Origin: Coriobacteriia bacterium
Lineage (GTDB): Bacteria; Actinomycetota; Coriobacteriia; Anaerosomatales; JAAXUF01
NCBI GenBank assembly: GCA_013336165.1
Contig: JAAXUF010000014.1
Coordinates: forward strand, 1 to 40,830
Reading direction: 5' to 3'
DNA length: 40,830 nt
Each line of letters begins with the position of its first letter. Positions within the stretch are counted from its first letter, which is position 1. The position numbers and the translations under genes were made by a program. A model generated the notes under the pieces. It saw only the letters and a list, made by a program, of their open reading frames with translations, was not told the DNA's origin and searched no databases. Positions 8,595-18,216 of this stretch are shown one piece after another.

Positions 8595-8792
8595 AGCGTG
8601 CGCCTCTCAACAAAGGACAGGGTACGTGTGCGACGTGACTTCCGTAACGATACGCCATCGCGCGGTGGCCTGCTCTGAACACCCCGCCCGCCACCTTCGA
8701 CAGAAATACTCTCGCCGACGTGAATCCTATTCGGCATACTTGAGCCGATGCCGCGATACACTCGCGGTGCCCATGGAAGAGGAACGTGCTGA

Positions 8793-11700
8793 ATGCCCGA
8801 TGAAGAACCCCTGCTGCTGGGGATTGACGCCGGCTCGACGACCATCAAGCTGGTTTTGCTCGATCCGCTCGGAAACGTCATCAGAACGAGCTACCAGAAG
8901 CACGCATTAAACATCAAAGAGACCGTCGCGCAGGCGGTCCACAACATGCTCTACATCGAGGGCGACAGACGAGTTTCGGTCGCCGTGACCGGATCTGCCG
9001 GCATGCTGCTCTCTGAGATACTGGGATTCCCTCACATCCAGGAAGTAGTCGCAACCAAACTCACGGTCGAGAAGATCTACCCGCAGGCTGACGTTGTCAT
9101 CGAACTCGGCGGCGAGGACGCTATGATCGTCTACCTGACCGATGGCGTCGAGCAGCGCATGAATTCATCGTGTGCGGGCGGCACCGGCGGGTTTCTGGAT
9201 CTGCTTTCAGGCACCATCGGCATCCGCCGCCGCGACTTCTCGGCCAAGACGTTGGGTTCGATAACGACCTACCCCATCGCGTCGCGTTGCGCGGTGTTTG
9301 CTCGCACGGACGTACGTGGCCTGCTCAATCAGGGAGCCCGCAAGCAAGACATCGTTCTCTCAATGTACAAGGCGATCGTCACCCAGACCATATCCGGCTT
9401 GGCGTGCGGCCGTCCCATCAAAGGCACCGTCGTGTACCTTGGTGGGCCGTTCTTCTACAACCCGCTGCTCGCCAAGTACTACGAAAAGGGCCTCGGGCTT
9501 ACTCGGGAGCAAACCATCGTTCCCAAGGAACCCCACACGTTCGTCGCACGCGGCGTGGCGTGGCATTCCAGAGGCAAGAACACCTTCATGCTCTCGGAGA
9601 TTGAGAACATGGTGAAGAGCACTCCGGTCGCGTTCGAGGAGAGCGCCGAGTACCTCTCACCGCTGCTGGACTACGGCATGACCAAGGACCGGTTCGTCTC
9701 GGAGCACAAGAACTGCCTGGCAAAACGCAGGCAGTTCCGCGAGCTGATGAAGGACATCAGCACCAAGTCCCGTGACCTGTATCTGGGAATCGATGCAGGA
9801 TCGACCACCGTCAAGGTCGTACTGGTGGACGAGGACGGATACATCGTCGCCTCCGAGTACCAGCGCCATCGCGGCGAATTCATCGCCAAGACCATAGAGT
9901 TGCTGGGCAAGGTGTTCCACTCAATCCCAAATCCGAAGTACAGCAGCTGCGAGATGCACATCAGGCGCTGCGTGGTCACCGGGTACGGCGAGCACGCCCT
10001 GCTCGTCGCGATCGGCGCGGATGAGGGCGTCGTGGAAACCAGCGCGCATCTGCGCGCGAGCCAGGAGCTTGTCGGCGACGTCGACTCGATCCTGGACATC
10101 GGTGGGCAGGACATCAAGTACATCCGCATTGTCGACGGGGCGGTCGACGACATCGTCATCAACGAGGCCTGCTCATCCGGTTGTGGCGCGCTGATCGAGA
10201 GCTTTGCGAAGCAGTTCCAGCGCTCCCGCTACCTGTTCTCCGACGACGGCTTGGCAGCACGGCACCCCGTCGATCTGGGAACCCGCTGCACGGTGTTCAT
10301 GACGTCGCGCGTTCGCCACGCCCAGAAGGAGGGTATCCCGCGTGAGGACATCTCGGCAGGGTTGGCGTACTCGGTCGTGCGCAATGCTCTGTACAAGGTC
10401 ATCGGCTTCTCGAACCTCGACAAGCTCGGCGACCGCGTCATGGTCCAGGGTGGCTGCTTCACCTCCGATGCCGTCTTGGCCGCCTTCGAGCGAATCACCG
10501 GCAGGCAGGCGCTGCGCCCCGACATCTCCGGTCTGATGGGTGCATACGGTTGCGCGCTGATCGCGCGCGACTCCTACGTGCGCAATCCCGTTCCTTCGAC
10601 GGTGATCTCGTCGAAGAGGCTGGGGAGTTTCGAGACCCGGCAGAAGACCGCGGTCTGTAAAGGCTGCACGAACCAGTGCCGCCTGACCATCTGCCACTTC
10701 AGCAACGGCGGCGACAGGCCGCGCCAGTTCATCACGGGTAACCGCTGCGAGAAGCCGATCAGCGGGCAGGCTGCGGCGGCCAAGCTGCCCAACACCTTCA
10801 AGCTCGAGCAGGACCTGCTCGCGGACTACCGCAAAGGCAGCGTCGCGCCGGCCCCGGCCAAGACCGTCGGCCTCACCTGCGCGCGCGAGCTCTTCGAGAC
10901 GCTGCCGTTCTGGACGACCTTCATCGCCAGCCTCGGCTACAACGTGGTCGTCTCCGACTTCTCATCCACCGACCAGTTCCGCAAGGGCATCTCGGCAATC
11001 CCCGCCGAGGGCGCCTGCTACCCGTCAAAGCTCCTGTTCGGCCAGATCGCCGAGGTAATCGAGCGCGGCGCCGAGATGGTCTTCCTGCCGCAGATCGACG
11101 CCGGGTTCAAGTTGCGGACCGAGGCCGAGTTCTCCTGCCCGGTCGCGTCGCGCTACGGCGACGTCGTCCGCAACAACCCGGTCGACGAGACGACGCCGGT
11201 CATCTCGCCCGACCTGGTGGGCATGAACGTCGACCGTGACAGGCAGGCGATCTGCGACGCGCTCCTTGGGAGCCTGTGCGCCCTCGGAGACGAGGTCTCT
11301 GCCGAGAGCATCGGGCGCGCGTTCGACGCTGCCGTGGCCGAGCAGCGGGCCTTCGAGGGCAGACTGCACGCCGCTGCCGACGAGGCGCTGGGCTACATGG
11401 AGGACAACGACGCCAGCGGCGCACTGCTGGCCTGCCACTCCTACCATGTTGACCCTGGCTTGAGCCACGGCATCGACGAGCTGCTGTGCAGCCTCGGGTT
11501 CGTCGTCTTCTCGCCGCTCTCCCTGTCCCACAAGATCCCGCGGACCGTGCACGAGGACGCCTGCGCGCGCGGGTGGCACCAGCCGGCGTTCCTGTACGAC
11601 ATGTGCGACTACGTCGTCTCCAAGCCGCTCATGGAGCTCATACACCTGTACTCGTTCGGGTGTGGCGTCGACTCCCTCGCGATCGACACAGCGAGCGAGA

Positions 11701-12713
11701 TCTTGCGTTCGAACGGCAAGCTCTACACCGGGCTGAAGCTCGACGAGATGGCCAACCTCGCGACGATCAGGATCCGCCTCCGCTCGCTTCGCGCTGCCAT
11801 CGACCGCCGCCGGCAACGCAGCTGCCGCGTGATCCCCAAGGAGCTCGCCGAGCAGACCGCGGGGCCAGTCCGGGCGCTGAGCCGATACATCGTCCCCGGC
11901 ACCGCCCCCGCCCACATGGCGAAGGCGGCCGCGGCCCTGAAGTCGTTCGGATACGACCTGACGCTACTGCCCGAGGTCACCGCGACGAGCGCCGACACGG
12001 GCCTGCGGTACTGCAACAACGACCTGTGCTACTCGACGGTCTCCCTCGTCGGCAATGTCATCGAGCACCTCGGCGAGATCGAAGACATCGAGAACACGGG
12101 CATCCTCGTCGCGCAGACCTGCTACTTGTGCCGCGGCATGGAAAACGAGATCGTCCTGCGCGACGGCCTCGCCAAGACCGAAGGCGCCACACTGCCTATC
12201 GTCGCGTTCCCCTCCACGCGCGCCGGCCTCGATCTGTCGCCTGAGGCGCTGAAGGCCGTGCGAGATGCGTTCGCCGAAGCCGACGTAGAGCTCAGGGAAG
12301 CGGTCAACCGACGCGCCGACGAGGCAGGCTGCCAGATCCCCATCGGCGTGCTGGGCAACTTCAACCTGCTCTACACCCCATCGCTCAACAACCACATCTT
12401 CGACGTGCTCATCTCGGAAGGTGCGCGCCCGGTGTTCCCGGACTCCAACGACGTCCTGCCGACAAACGCTCCCCTGCTTGCGCTGGTCGACCAACTGTAC
12501 GAGCAGGGCGTGCGCGACATCATCTACCTGCAGGCGTTTGGCTGCCTGACCGGCAACATCTACGGGAGCGGCGCCGCGAAGGTCGTCAAGAAGAAGTACC
12601 CGGAGATGACGCTAACCTTCATCGACTACGATCCGGGCGTATCCGAGACCAACCAGATCAACCGCATCAAGCTCGCGCTCGCTATCGCACGCGAGCGCTA
12701 TGGCCTGAGTTGA
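8793..12713 (+). CDS. Giant acyl-CoA dehydratase activase (two BadF/HgdC ATPase domains + DUF2229 + HgdB-like region)
   Basis: 1306 residues; GAAGAGGA lies 11 bases before the ATG. Domain 1 (about 7-270) and domain 2 (about 330-590) are both BcrAD/BadFG ASKHA ATPases, each opening with GIDAGSTT (residues 10 and 332). In domain 1, Cys127 (SSCAGGTGG) and Cys166 (SRCAVFA) match the cysteines that hold the dimer-bridging [4Fe-4S] cluster of HgdC-type activators. In domain 2 the equivalents are ACSSGCGA near 458 and TRCTVFM. A CxxCxxxC cluster (CKGCTNQC, about 622) starts the DUF2229 region, and the C-terminal third has HgdB-like features (QTCYLCRGME, FGCLTGNIYG). Family members pass ATP-driven low-potential electrons to 2-hydroxyacyl-CoA dehydratases or related reductases. 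No dehydratase gene is adjacent. Such proteins are typical of strict anaerobes; substrate unknown. Confidence 0.88.
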   Translation: MPDEEPLLLGIDAGSTTIKLVLLDPLGNVIRTSYQKHALNIKETVAQAVHNMLYIEGDRRVSVAVTGSAGMLLSEILGFPHIQEVVATKLTVEKIYPQADVVIELGGEDAMIVYLTDGVEQRMNSSCAGGTGGFLDLLSGTIGIRRRDFSAKTLGSITTYPIASRCAVFARTDVRGLLNQGARKQDIVLSMYKAIVTQTISGLACGRPIKGTVVYLGGPFFYNPLLAKYYEKGLGLTREQTIVPKEPHTFVARGVAWHSRGKNTFMLSEIENMVKSTPVAFEESAEYLSPLLDYGMTKDRFVSEHKNCLAKRRQFRELMKDISTKSRDLYLGIDAGSTTVKVVLVDEDGYIVASEYQRHRGEFIAKTIELLGKVFHSIPNPKYSSCEMHIRRCVVTGYGEHALLVAIGADEGVVETSAHLRASQELVGDVDSILDIGGQDIKYIRIVDGAVDDIVINEACSSGCGALIESFAKQFQRSRYLFSDDGLAARHPVDLGTRCTVFMTSRVRHAQKEGIPREDISAGLAYSVVRNALYKVIGFSNLDKLGDRVMVQGGCFTSDAVLAAFERITGRQALRPDISGLMGAYGCALIARDSYVRNPVPSTVISSKRLGSFETRQKTAVCKGCTNQCRLTICHFSNGGDRPRQFITGNRCEKPISGQAAAAKLPNTFKLEQDLLADYRKGSVAPAPAKTVGLTCARELFETLPFWTTFIASLGYNVVVSDFSSTDQFRKGISAIPAEGACYPSKLLFGQIAEVIERGAEMVFLPQIDAGFKLRTEAEFSCPVASRYGDVVRNNPVDETTPVISPDLVGMNVDRDRQAICDALLGSLCALGDEVSAESIGRAFDAAVAEQRAFEGRLHAAADEALGYMEDNDASGALLACHSYHVDPGLSHGIDELLCSLGFVVFSPLSLSHKIPRTVHEDACARGWHQPAFLYDMCDYVVSKPLMELIHLYSFGCGVDSLAIDTASEILRSNGKLYTGLKLDEMANLATIRIRLRSLRAAIDRRRQRSCRVIPKELAEQTAGPVRALSRYIVPGTAPAHMAKAAAALKSFGYDLTLLPEVTATSADTGLRYCNNDLCYSTVSLVGNVIEHLGEIEDIENTGILVAQTCYLCRGMENEIVLRDGLAKTEGATLPIVAFPSTRAGLDLSPEALKAVRDAFAEADVELREAVNRRADEAGCQIPIGVLGNFNLLYTPSLNNHIFDVLISEGARPVFPDSNDVLPTNAPLLALVDQLYEQGVRDIIYLQAFGCLTGNIYGSGAAKVVKKKYPEMTLTFIDYDPGVSETNQINRIKLALAIARERYGLS

Positions 12714-12791
12714 GGCCGGATGACGGCGATACCCTGTTCGGACACCATAAGGACGCCTGGTACTCGCCGGAGACAGCCGCCTATGCAACCC

Positions 12792-13127
12792 TCACGCGGA
12801 TCCACTCGGACGGCGAAGCTTCGGCTCTGGCTCAGGCAAGTCCTGAGCGGTGAGTTGAACAAGCTGCGACAGCCAATCCCGATCATCGAGCCGATCAATG
12901 AGGAAGTAGTGCTTCGCGCCAGTGTAGGGAGGCGCCTCGACGGGTTCGCCTAGGAACGCGCGGCCGCCTGGTGTTGGCTTGACGAAGAGCTGATCGTCGC
13001 ACACGAGGGCGACCACCTTGTCGTCACAGTAGATCGCGAACTCGCCAAACATTTTTCGGTAGCGGATCGCGCCGGCATCGCGCATCTGGTCACACACGTA
13101 ATCGACGAAGCTCAATTCTGACGACAA
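12792..13127 (-). CDS. TfoX/Sxy N-terminal domain protein
   Basis: 111 residues from a TTG at 13125-13127, chosen because GGAGG lies five bases upstream; a TTG four codons earlier would place that motif inside the gene. SFVDYVCDQM, then RYRKMFGEFAIYCDDKVVALVCDDQLFVKPT is the TfoX N-terminal domain. Only the N-domain is present, as in many short family members outside the proteobacteria, where no role in competence has been shown. C-terminal residues are Pro/Glu-rich. It converges with the activase gene. Confidence 0.85.
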   Translation of the reverse strand: MSSELSFVDYVCDQMRDAGAIRYRKMFGEFAIYCDDKVVALVCDDQLFVKPTPGGRAFLGEPVEAPPYTGAKHYFLIDRLDDRDWLSQLVQLTAQDLPEPEPKLRRPSGSA

Positions 13128-13273
13128 TGACTCCTCCAATCACCCGAGGCTGCGGACGCCTGAGTATCTAACTGCATGTACTTCGAAACACCGGAAATTA
13201 CCCGTGACGCGCTCGCCGACCCGGAAGCTAGGCAAGCCGCAGAGAATCGGGTGCGAGCTGGATGCACCAAGGC

Positions 13274-14131
13274 TCAACCCACGCGCGCCAAGTACTGTGA
13301 CGGCTCCAAATTGCACGCAACATCAAGAGCGCCACTGACCGCGAAGAGGCGGGGGTCTGTGCGAAAGTCGAAGACCCTGTAGAGCTGATAGTTGGACGAC
13401 TTCTGTCTAGAGACATTCAACTCGTTGGGAGAGAGAAAGAAAGGTGTCAGCTTCCCGTAGCCGGTGGTCTTCACTTCGATGAGCAGCTCTGAGCCGCCGC
13501 TGTCAAACGAACGCACGTCGTAGCCTAGGCCGTCGCCCACGGTCAGTGAGACATGTTCGACTCTGTCAACAAAACGATCCGCACCGGCTCGCAGTAGTCT
13601 CGCCCTCTCGAAGTTCACAACGAACTCCTCGCCCGCAAGACCAAGTGAGCTGTTCCGTGCTTCTCTCTCCAAATAGTTCGTACCACGCCGAACGCGCCAG
13701 GCGACCGCATGCTCACGAACGACTGGGGCAGCCGGGGTAGAAGGCATGGGGGCATCAACAAGTCGAGCGAGTATGTCTGAAACTGAGGGAACCTGGGCCA
13801 CGGCTGTCGTTGATGCCTGAACTGATGCCTCAAGTTCCCCGTCAGCGGACAGTCTCTCGACAACGGCATCTACCAGCGCCCGCTGATAGTTGTACAGCGG
13901 CTTGTATCCGCGCAGGTATGGATGATCCAACTCGACGAGCACGGCGCTGATGTTTGAGTGCTTCCGTTCAACTGAACCGTCCGTGCGCTGATCCAACATG
14001 GTTAGCAGGGCCCGGCGATGTACAGACTTGTTGAACGCTTCGCCTCGCAACTCCTTCTGGAGCATGGCGAAGTAGTCCGCTACCACCGCCTCGACTTCAA
14101 CCTGTGACCAGTCTCTCGACACCAGCTTCAT
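13274..14131 (-). CDS. DUF3883 domain protein, nuclease-like, possible defence accessory
   Basis: 285 residues from the ATG at 14129-14131; this start puts WSQVEVEAVVADYF at residue 7, as in relatives. The N-terminal 90 residues (NKSVHRRALLTML, KHSNISAVLVELDHPYLRGY) form a helical module commonly found before DUF3883. Residues about 200-275 are DUF3883: GLGYDVRSFD, then ELLIEVKTTGYGKLTPFFLS resembles a PD-(D/E)xK core, with Asp and the E-x-K pair visible. Such proteins occur in restriction and other defence loci and also alone. Here no methylase, helicase or other defence gene is near. Its base composition seems slightly lower in GC than its neighbours and it sits immediately downstream of a tRNA, which fits horizontal gain; that is inference. 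Confidence 0.82.
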   Translation of the reverse strand: MKLVSRDWSQVEVEAVVADYFAMLQKELRGEAFNKSVHRRALLTMLDQRTDGSVERKHSNISAVLVELDHPYLRGYKPLYNYQRALVDAVVERLSADGELEASVQASTTAVAQVPSVSDILARLVDAPMPSTPAAPVVREHAVAWRVRRGTNYLEREARNSSLGLAGEEFVVNFERARLLRAGADRFVDRVEHVSLTVGDGLGYDVRSFDSGGSELLIEVKTTGYGKLTPFFLSPNELNVSRQKSSNYQLYRVFDFRTDPRLFAVSGALDVACNLEPSQYLARVG

Positions 14132-14251
14132 CCCCTCGAAGGTCAGACAACACTCCTGCAGTCTAGGGAAGCGGACGCCAGACTCCTCAGCAGTGTATCG
14201 CGTATCCCCAGGCCCGAGAATCCCGTAGACAATCGGTTGACACGGGCCCCG

Positions 14252-14291
14252 CAAACAAAACAGGCCCGATCGCTTTCGCGTCTCGGACCTG
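14252..14291 (-). terminator. Rho-independent terminator of the initiator tRNA gene
   Basis: On the minus strand a 9-bp stem (14283-14291 with 14261-14269, one G-U) contains an inner CGC-GAAA-GCG hairpin and is followed by TTTTGTTT. It begins nine bases after the encoded CCA end of the tRNA. Confidence 0.8.
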
Positions 14292-14300
14292 CATATTCTT

Positions 14301-14377
<77 letters not shown>

Positions 14378-14404
14378 ATAATGCCGCGCCAAACGCGGAC
14401 TGCC

Positions 14405-14434
14405 TTTATATCATACCCCGCTCGCACTCGTCCA
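14405..14434 (-). promoter_or_regulatory. Candidate promoter of the initiator tRNA gene
   Basis: On the minus strand TGGACG (14429-14434) and TATAAA (14405-14410) are separated by 18 bases, in an AT-rich break. The start would be about 20 bases before the tRNA 5' end. Confidence 0.5.
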
Positions 14435-14510
14435 CAGATTCCGCAAAACTCAGGGCGCACCTCAGAGACTCCTTGAACTGGCCTCTGCATTTCGCGAAGC
14501 GACATCCGAT

Positions 14511-15701
14511 CTAGTTCCACCAGCCCATTTGGTTCAGCCACTGGATCGCCTGAGTCCTGTCCATGAACTGACTGACGGGATTTCCCACCTGATCGACCAC
14601 GTCGGACTGCAGGTAGAGCTCGGCGTTGTACGCGTTTTGCAGCTGGGCGTTGATCTGGGCTGCCTGCGCCGCCGTGAGCCGCTCCTTGCTCGCCGAGGCG
14701 AACAGTGCCTCCGCCGCCGATCGGGCGGTCGTACGGGCCTTCACGATGCGCGCGACATCGGCCGCGCCTCCGTAGGTAATCTGCCCCGTTCCAATCGGGA
14801 TCGTCTGCGGCTGCGATATCAGCCTCATGCCGCCCGAATACTCCCCGGGTACGTCCGTGACGTATGCGGGCGATGTCGTCTCAAGGAAGAGGTAACCCAA
14901 CGCGCCGTACGCCACGCCCGGCCCCTTCACGCCCACCGCCATATGCTTCTCCGTCGCAAAATCGAGCAGGGCGACCGCGTATCCCTCGTGGGCCAGAAGC
15001 GCAGCCAGGAGCACGGACTTGTCCGAACACACACCCTTGCCCTCAACGATCGTCTCAACAGGGAACAACGGTGCCGAGCCCCCCGCATCAGCCTTCGCGT
15101 TGTCATAAGGAATCGACTGGACGTACTTGGCGATCAACTCAAGATACTGGTCGCTGGAAAGCCCGGCCTTCGCCGAGATGGCACGCAACTGCTCGCATGC
15201 GGAGTCGATGACGGGTTGGCCTTCGGGATCCGTCGCGAAAAACCGATAGTAGGCATCCACCCACTGGACGTGAGTCTCGCCGGAAAGCAGGCTCATCGAG
15301 CGCTCTGCTTTCTTCGCCCCCCAGTAGATGGCTCCGTCGACATTCGGCGTCACGGAGTACTTGGCGCCGTTGAACATGAACGTCTGAGTCGGCACGGTGA
15401 TCTGACTGCCGGACGTCGGAACGATTCGCGGGTAGGTTCCCAGCCGAACAGCTGAAGCCGTGGTGTTCTCGGCTGGCGATGCGGAACGTGTCAAGGTGCC
15501 GACAACGTCGACGATCTGCGTGGCCACCGACTTCGCATTGGATGCGACAGATTCGAGTTCCCTCAAGAACCCGCCGGAGAACACACCTACGGCAAGCGCG
15601 ACCACGAGCAGCCCGGCGACCAGCACGCCGGCGGATTTCGCCGACAATCGGTCTGACCAGCGCTTACCGCTATCGCTCATGTGTTTGTCTGGGTCGAGCA
15701 C
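14511..15701 (-). CDS. Membrane-anchored transglutaminase-like protein
   Basis: 396 residues from a GTG at 15699-15701 (GGAG close upstream); an ATG seven codons later at 15680 is the alternative. One membrane helix at about 24-42 anchors it; the rest should be extracytoplasmic. Residues 180-280 hold the transglutaminase/papain-like core: nucleophile Cys225 in GKGVCSDKSVLLAALL, His253 in EKHMAVGV, and an acidic residue in YLFLETTSP (about 269-277). The signature KG-C-D-KS-LLAALL-GY is typical of the DUF/transglut_core lipoprotein and secreted group in anaerobic Actinobacteria and Firmicutes. Its substrate is unknown; protein cross-linking or peptidolytic roles are both possible. The C-terminal 90 residues are helical, ending in an aromatic tail (QMGWWN). 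Confidence 0.82.
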   Translation of the reverse strand: MLDPDKHMSDSGKRWSDRLSAKSAGVLVAGLLVVALAVGVFSGGFLRELESVASNAKSVATQIVDVVGTLTRSASPAENTTASAVRLGTYPRIVPTSGSQITVPTQTFMFNGAKYSVTPNVDGAIYWGAKKAERSMSLLSGETHVQWVDAYYRFFATDPEGQPVIDSACEQLRAISAKAGLSSDQYLELIAKYVQSIPYDNAKADAGGSAPLFPVETIVEGKGVCSDKSVLLAALLAHEGYAVALLDFATEKHMAVGVKGPGVAYGALGYLFLETTSPAYVTDVPGEYSGGMRLISQPQTIPIGTGQITYGGAADVARIVKARTTARSAAEALFASASKERLTAAQAAQINAQLQNAYNAELYLQSDVVDQVGNPVSQFMDRTQAIQWLNQMGWWN

Positions 15702-15781
15702 TCTCCAACGCTCCGATCCACGTGTTTTCGAACATGCTTCGCGTGAAAGATATCAGCGAAAACCGCGCCGCCTTCGAAGGC

Positions 15782-16414
15782 CTAGCGGTACTGTGTCCCA
15801 CCCGAGGCGATGCCGTCCGTGGTGACGCCCGGCACTGCATAGACCGTGACGTGCGGGTAGTATCCGCCCGCGGCGTTATTGACGAAGGGGAAGAACACGA
15901 TGAACTGGCCAGTGCCGCCCGGTTTCGCGTTGGGCGCGACATCCTTGATGGCGGCTTGTGCTGCGGCGACGGCGGCTTCCTGGTTCTTTGAGGCCGCCGA
16001 AACTGCGGTATTGTATCCGTCGTTTGCGCTCTTCACATACATCGGACCGGTCTTACCGGTAAACGGAACCGCGACCCCGTTGAGCACCCAGACCTGATAG
16101 AACGAGCTCCCGTCGATCAGGTACACGCTGTAGCCCGCAAGGAACGGATCGCCCGCGGCGGACTCCGTACCGTTCGGGTTGCCTGCCGCCCATTTGCGGC
16201 CTTGCGGCGTCGCTGCCGAGACGAGAGCGTTCTTCTCGGCGGTGGTCTCGGCGGTCATCGCCTTGACGCTGCCGCCCTTCGCGGCATCAGCCGATCCGGA
16301 GGACGTATTTGCGGGTTGGGTAGCGCCGGACGTCTCAGACTTGGATGCGCAGCCGGCTGTCACCGTCGTCGCCAATGCGAGCGCAAGCAGAGCCACGATC
16401 TTCCTATTTGCCAC
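15782..16414 (-). CDS. Lipoprotein of unknown function
   Basis: 210 residues from a GTG at 16412-16414 with AAGGGG six bases upstream; a longer in-frame reading would run into the preceding gene and has no site. The signal peptide ends VTAGC, so Cys22 is lipidated. A Ser/Gly/Ala/Thr-rich linker (residues 24-55) precedes a globular part with SVYLIDGSSFYQVWVLNGVAVPFTGK-type strands. I do not recognise the domain. It lies 40 bases downstream of the SulP gene on the same strand and may be co-transcribed with it. Confidence 0.78.
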   Translation of the reverse strand: MANRKIVALLALALATTVTAGCASKSETSGATQPANTSSGSADAAKGGSVKAMTAETTAEKNALVSAATPQGRKWAAGNPNGTESAAGDPFLAGYSVYLIDGSSFYQVWVLNGVAVPFTGKTGPMYVKSANDGYNTAVSAASKNQEAAVAAAQAAIKDVAPNAKPGGTGQFIVFFPFVNNAAGGYYPHVTVYAVPGVTTDGIASGGTQYR

Positions 16415-16454
16415 TTGAAGCCCCTTCTCCCGTAGGTTGGCCCGATTGTAACTC

Positions 16455-18098
16455 TCAAGCTGGGGTTCCAGCCACCGCCGCCTCAACGGCGTCGAGCGCC
16501 TCGTCGAGCGTCTCTGTCGCAGACAGGCCGAAGTCTCCCATGATGCCGGCGCGCTCGAGCTTCTCGGCGACGGAGGCGTTCGCGCCACACAGGATCACGG
16601 TGACGCCGCGAGCATGAAACCTCTCGGCGGCCTCGCGCAACGCGACGATCGACGACAGGTCGACGAACGGCACGCGGGAGAGGTCAAGAACGATGGCATT
16701 CGGATCGGTCTTCGTGTGCGCCAACGCGCCCTCGAACTCCTCGACCGCACCAAAGAAGAAGGGGCCATCGATGCTGTAGACCAGCACGCCGTGCGGCACG
16801 CGGCGCGATCTTCCCTCGGCGAGTTCACCGCCCTCGAGAGTGCGAACCTCAACCGCCGAGATCATCCGGCGGAACAGGTTGAGCAGCGCCAGAACGACGC
16901 CGACCTCCACGGCCAGCGACAGGTCGGCGAATACCGCCAGCACGAAGGTGACGAGCATGACGCCCACATCGGATTTAGGGGCGCGGCGCACCGTGCGCAC
17001 AAGGCGCCCGAGATCGCTCATGTTGTACGCGACGACCCACAGCACCGCCGCCAGCGTCGCAAGCGGCACGTAGGCGGCAAGCGGCGCAAGCGCCACCAGC
17101 ACCAAAGCGAGCACGGCAGCGTGAGCGATGCCCGCGAGCGGGCTGTTGCCGCCGTGCCGCACGTTGGTTGCGGTGCGCGCGAGGGCCCCTGTCGCCGCAA
17201 ACCCGCCGAAGAGCCCCGAGCCCATGTTGGCGAGCCCCTGGCCGATGAGCTCCTGGTTCGCATCGTGTTTCTGCCCCGTCATGCCATCGGCGACCGTCGC
17301 CGAGAGCAACGACTCGATGCCGCCGAGAAGCGCCACCGCGAACGCCGGCTGCAGCAGCTGCGTCACCGTGGAGAGCGTGGTATGCGGGATCGTCAGAGGA
17401 GGAAGGCCCCGCGGAATGCCGCCAAACGCAGAGCCGATCGTCGCCACGCCGTCCGGATGCACCAGCGCGACAAAACCGGTCCCCACCACGAGGGCAACCA
17501 GTGGTCCGGGTATCTCTCCCACCACCGGAATCTTCGGCCACAGGGCCACGATGACGACACCGGCAACCGCGAGCGCAGTCGTGGCCGGATGCAGCTGTGG
17601 CAGCACCGCGATGAGACGGGCGAGATGCTCAAGGAACGTTCCGTTCGCAACCTGTGGCAGACCGAAGAAGTTCTGCCACTGGCCGACCCACATCACGACG
17701 GCAATTCCGGCCGTGAATCCGAGGATGACCGACTCGGGGATTACGCGAATCACCCCGCCGAGACGTGCAAGGCCGAAGAGAAGCAGCATCGCGCCGGCGA
17801 GCATCGTCACGATCTGCAATCCGGAGTAGCCGTACTTCGCGGTGATACCGACGAGCAGAACCACGAAGGCACCTGTAGGCCCGGCAATCTGGACGCGGCT
17901 GCCGCCAAACAGGGTCACGATCACTCCGGCTATGAGCGCCGTGTAGAGGCCCTGCTCGGGTTTCGCGCCGGACGCGATCGCAAACCCCATAGCCAGCGGC
18001 ATAGCGACAATGCCCACGATGACGCCGGCAAGCACGTTTTGCATGATATTGCCGCGTCGGAAGAGTCCGGCGCGCCACGCTTCAATGAACGAAGGCAC
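16455..18098 (-). CDS. SulP family anion transporter with C-terminal STAS domain
   Basis: 547 residues, starting at a GTG (18096-18098) with only a weak upstream site. The N-terminal region has LAGVIVGIVAMPLAMGFAIA near residue 25 and GPTGAFVVLLVGI near 73, both standard SulP signatures of the UraA-like fold with about 12-14 helices up to residue 410. Residues about 430-545 are a STAS domain (GVLVYSIDGPFFFGA, then AIVLDLSRVPFVDLSS). Family members import sulfate, bicarbonate, or dicarboxylates; no specificity can be assigned here. No carbonic anhydrase gene neighbours it, so a bicarbonate role has no contextual support. Confidence 0.93.
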   Translation of the reverse strand: MPSFIEAWRAGLFRRGNIMQNVLAGVIVGIVAMPLAMGFAIASGAKPEQGLYTALIAGVIVTLFGGSRVQIAGPTGAFVVLLVGITAKYGYSGLQIVTMLAGAMLLLFGLARLGGVIRVIPESVILGFTAGIAVVMWVGQWQNFFGLPQVANGTFLEHLARLIAVLPQLHPATTALAVAGVVIVALWPKIPVVGEIPGPLVALVVGTGFVALVHPDGVATIGSAFGGIPRGLPPLTIPHTTLSTVTQLLQPAFAVALLGGIESLLSATVADGMTGQKHDANQELIGQGLANMGSGLFGGFAATGALARTATNVRHGGNSPLAGIAHAAVLALVLVALAPLAAYVPLATLAAVLWVVAYNMSDLGRLVRTVRRAPKSDVGVMLVTFVLAVFADLSLAVEVGVVLALLNLFRRMISAVEVRTLEGGELAEGRSRRVPHGVLVYSIDGPFFFGAVEEFEGALAHTKTDPNAIVLDLSRVPFVDLSSIVALREAAERFHARGVTVILCGANASVAEKLERAGIMGDFGLSATETLDEALDAVEAAVAGTPA

Positions 18099-18216
18099 GT
18101 TGTTCCAAGGATCGCTGCAGTGGGATGGCCTGCAATCGTACCAGAGTGCGAGGCCCGCTACGGCTGCGGTCGGTCACGGGTTGGTTACGAATGCGTCACC
18201 GACAACGGGTACTCGT

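Noticed and set aside
11025-11915. Minus-strand ORF of 296 codons
   Set aside because: Antisense to the activase gene, low complexity.
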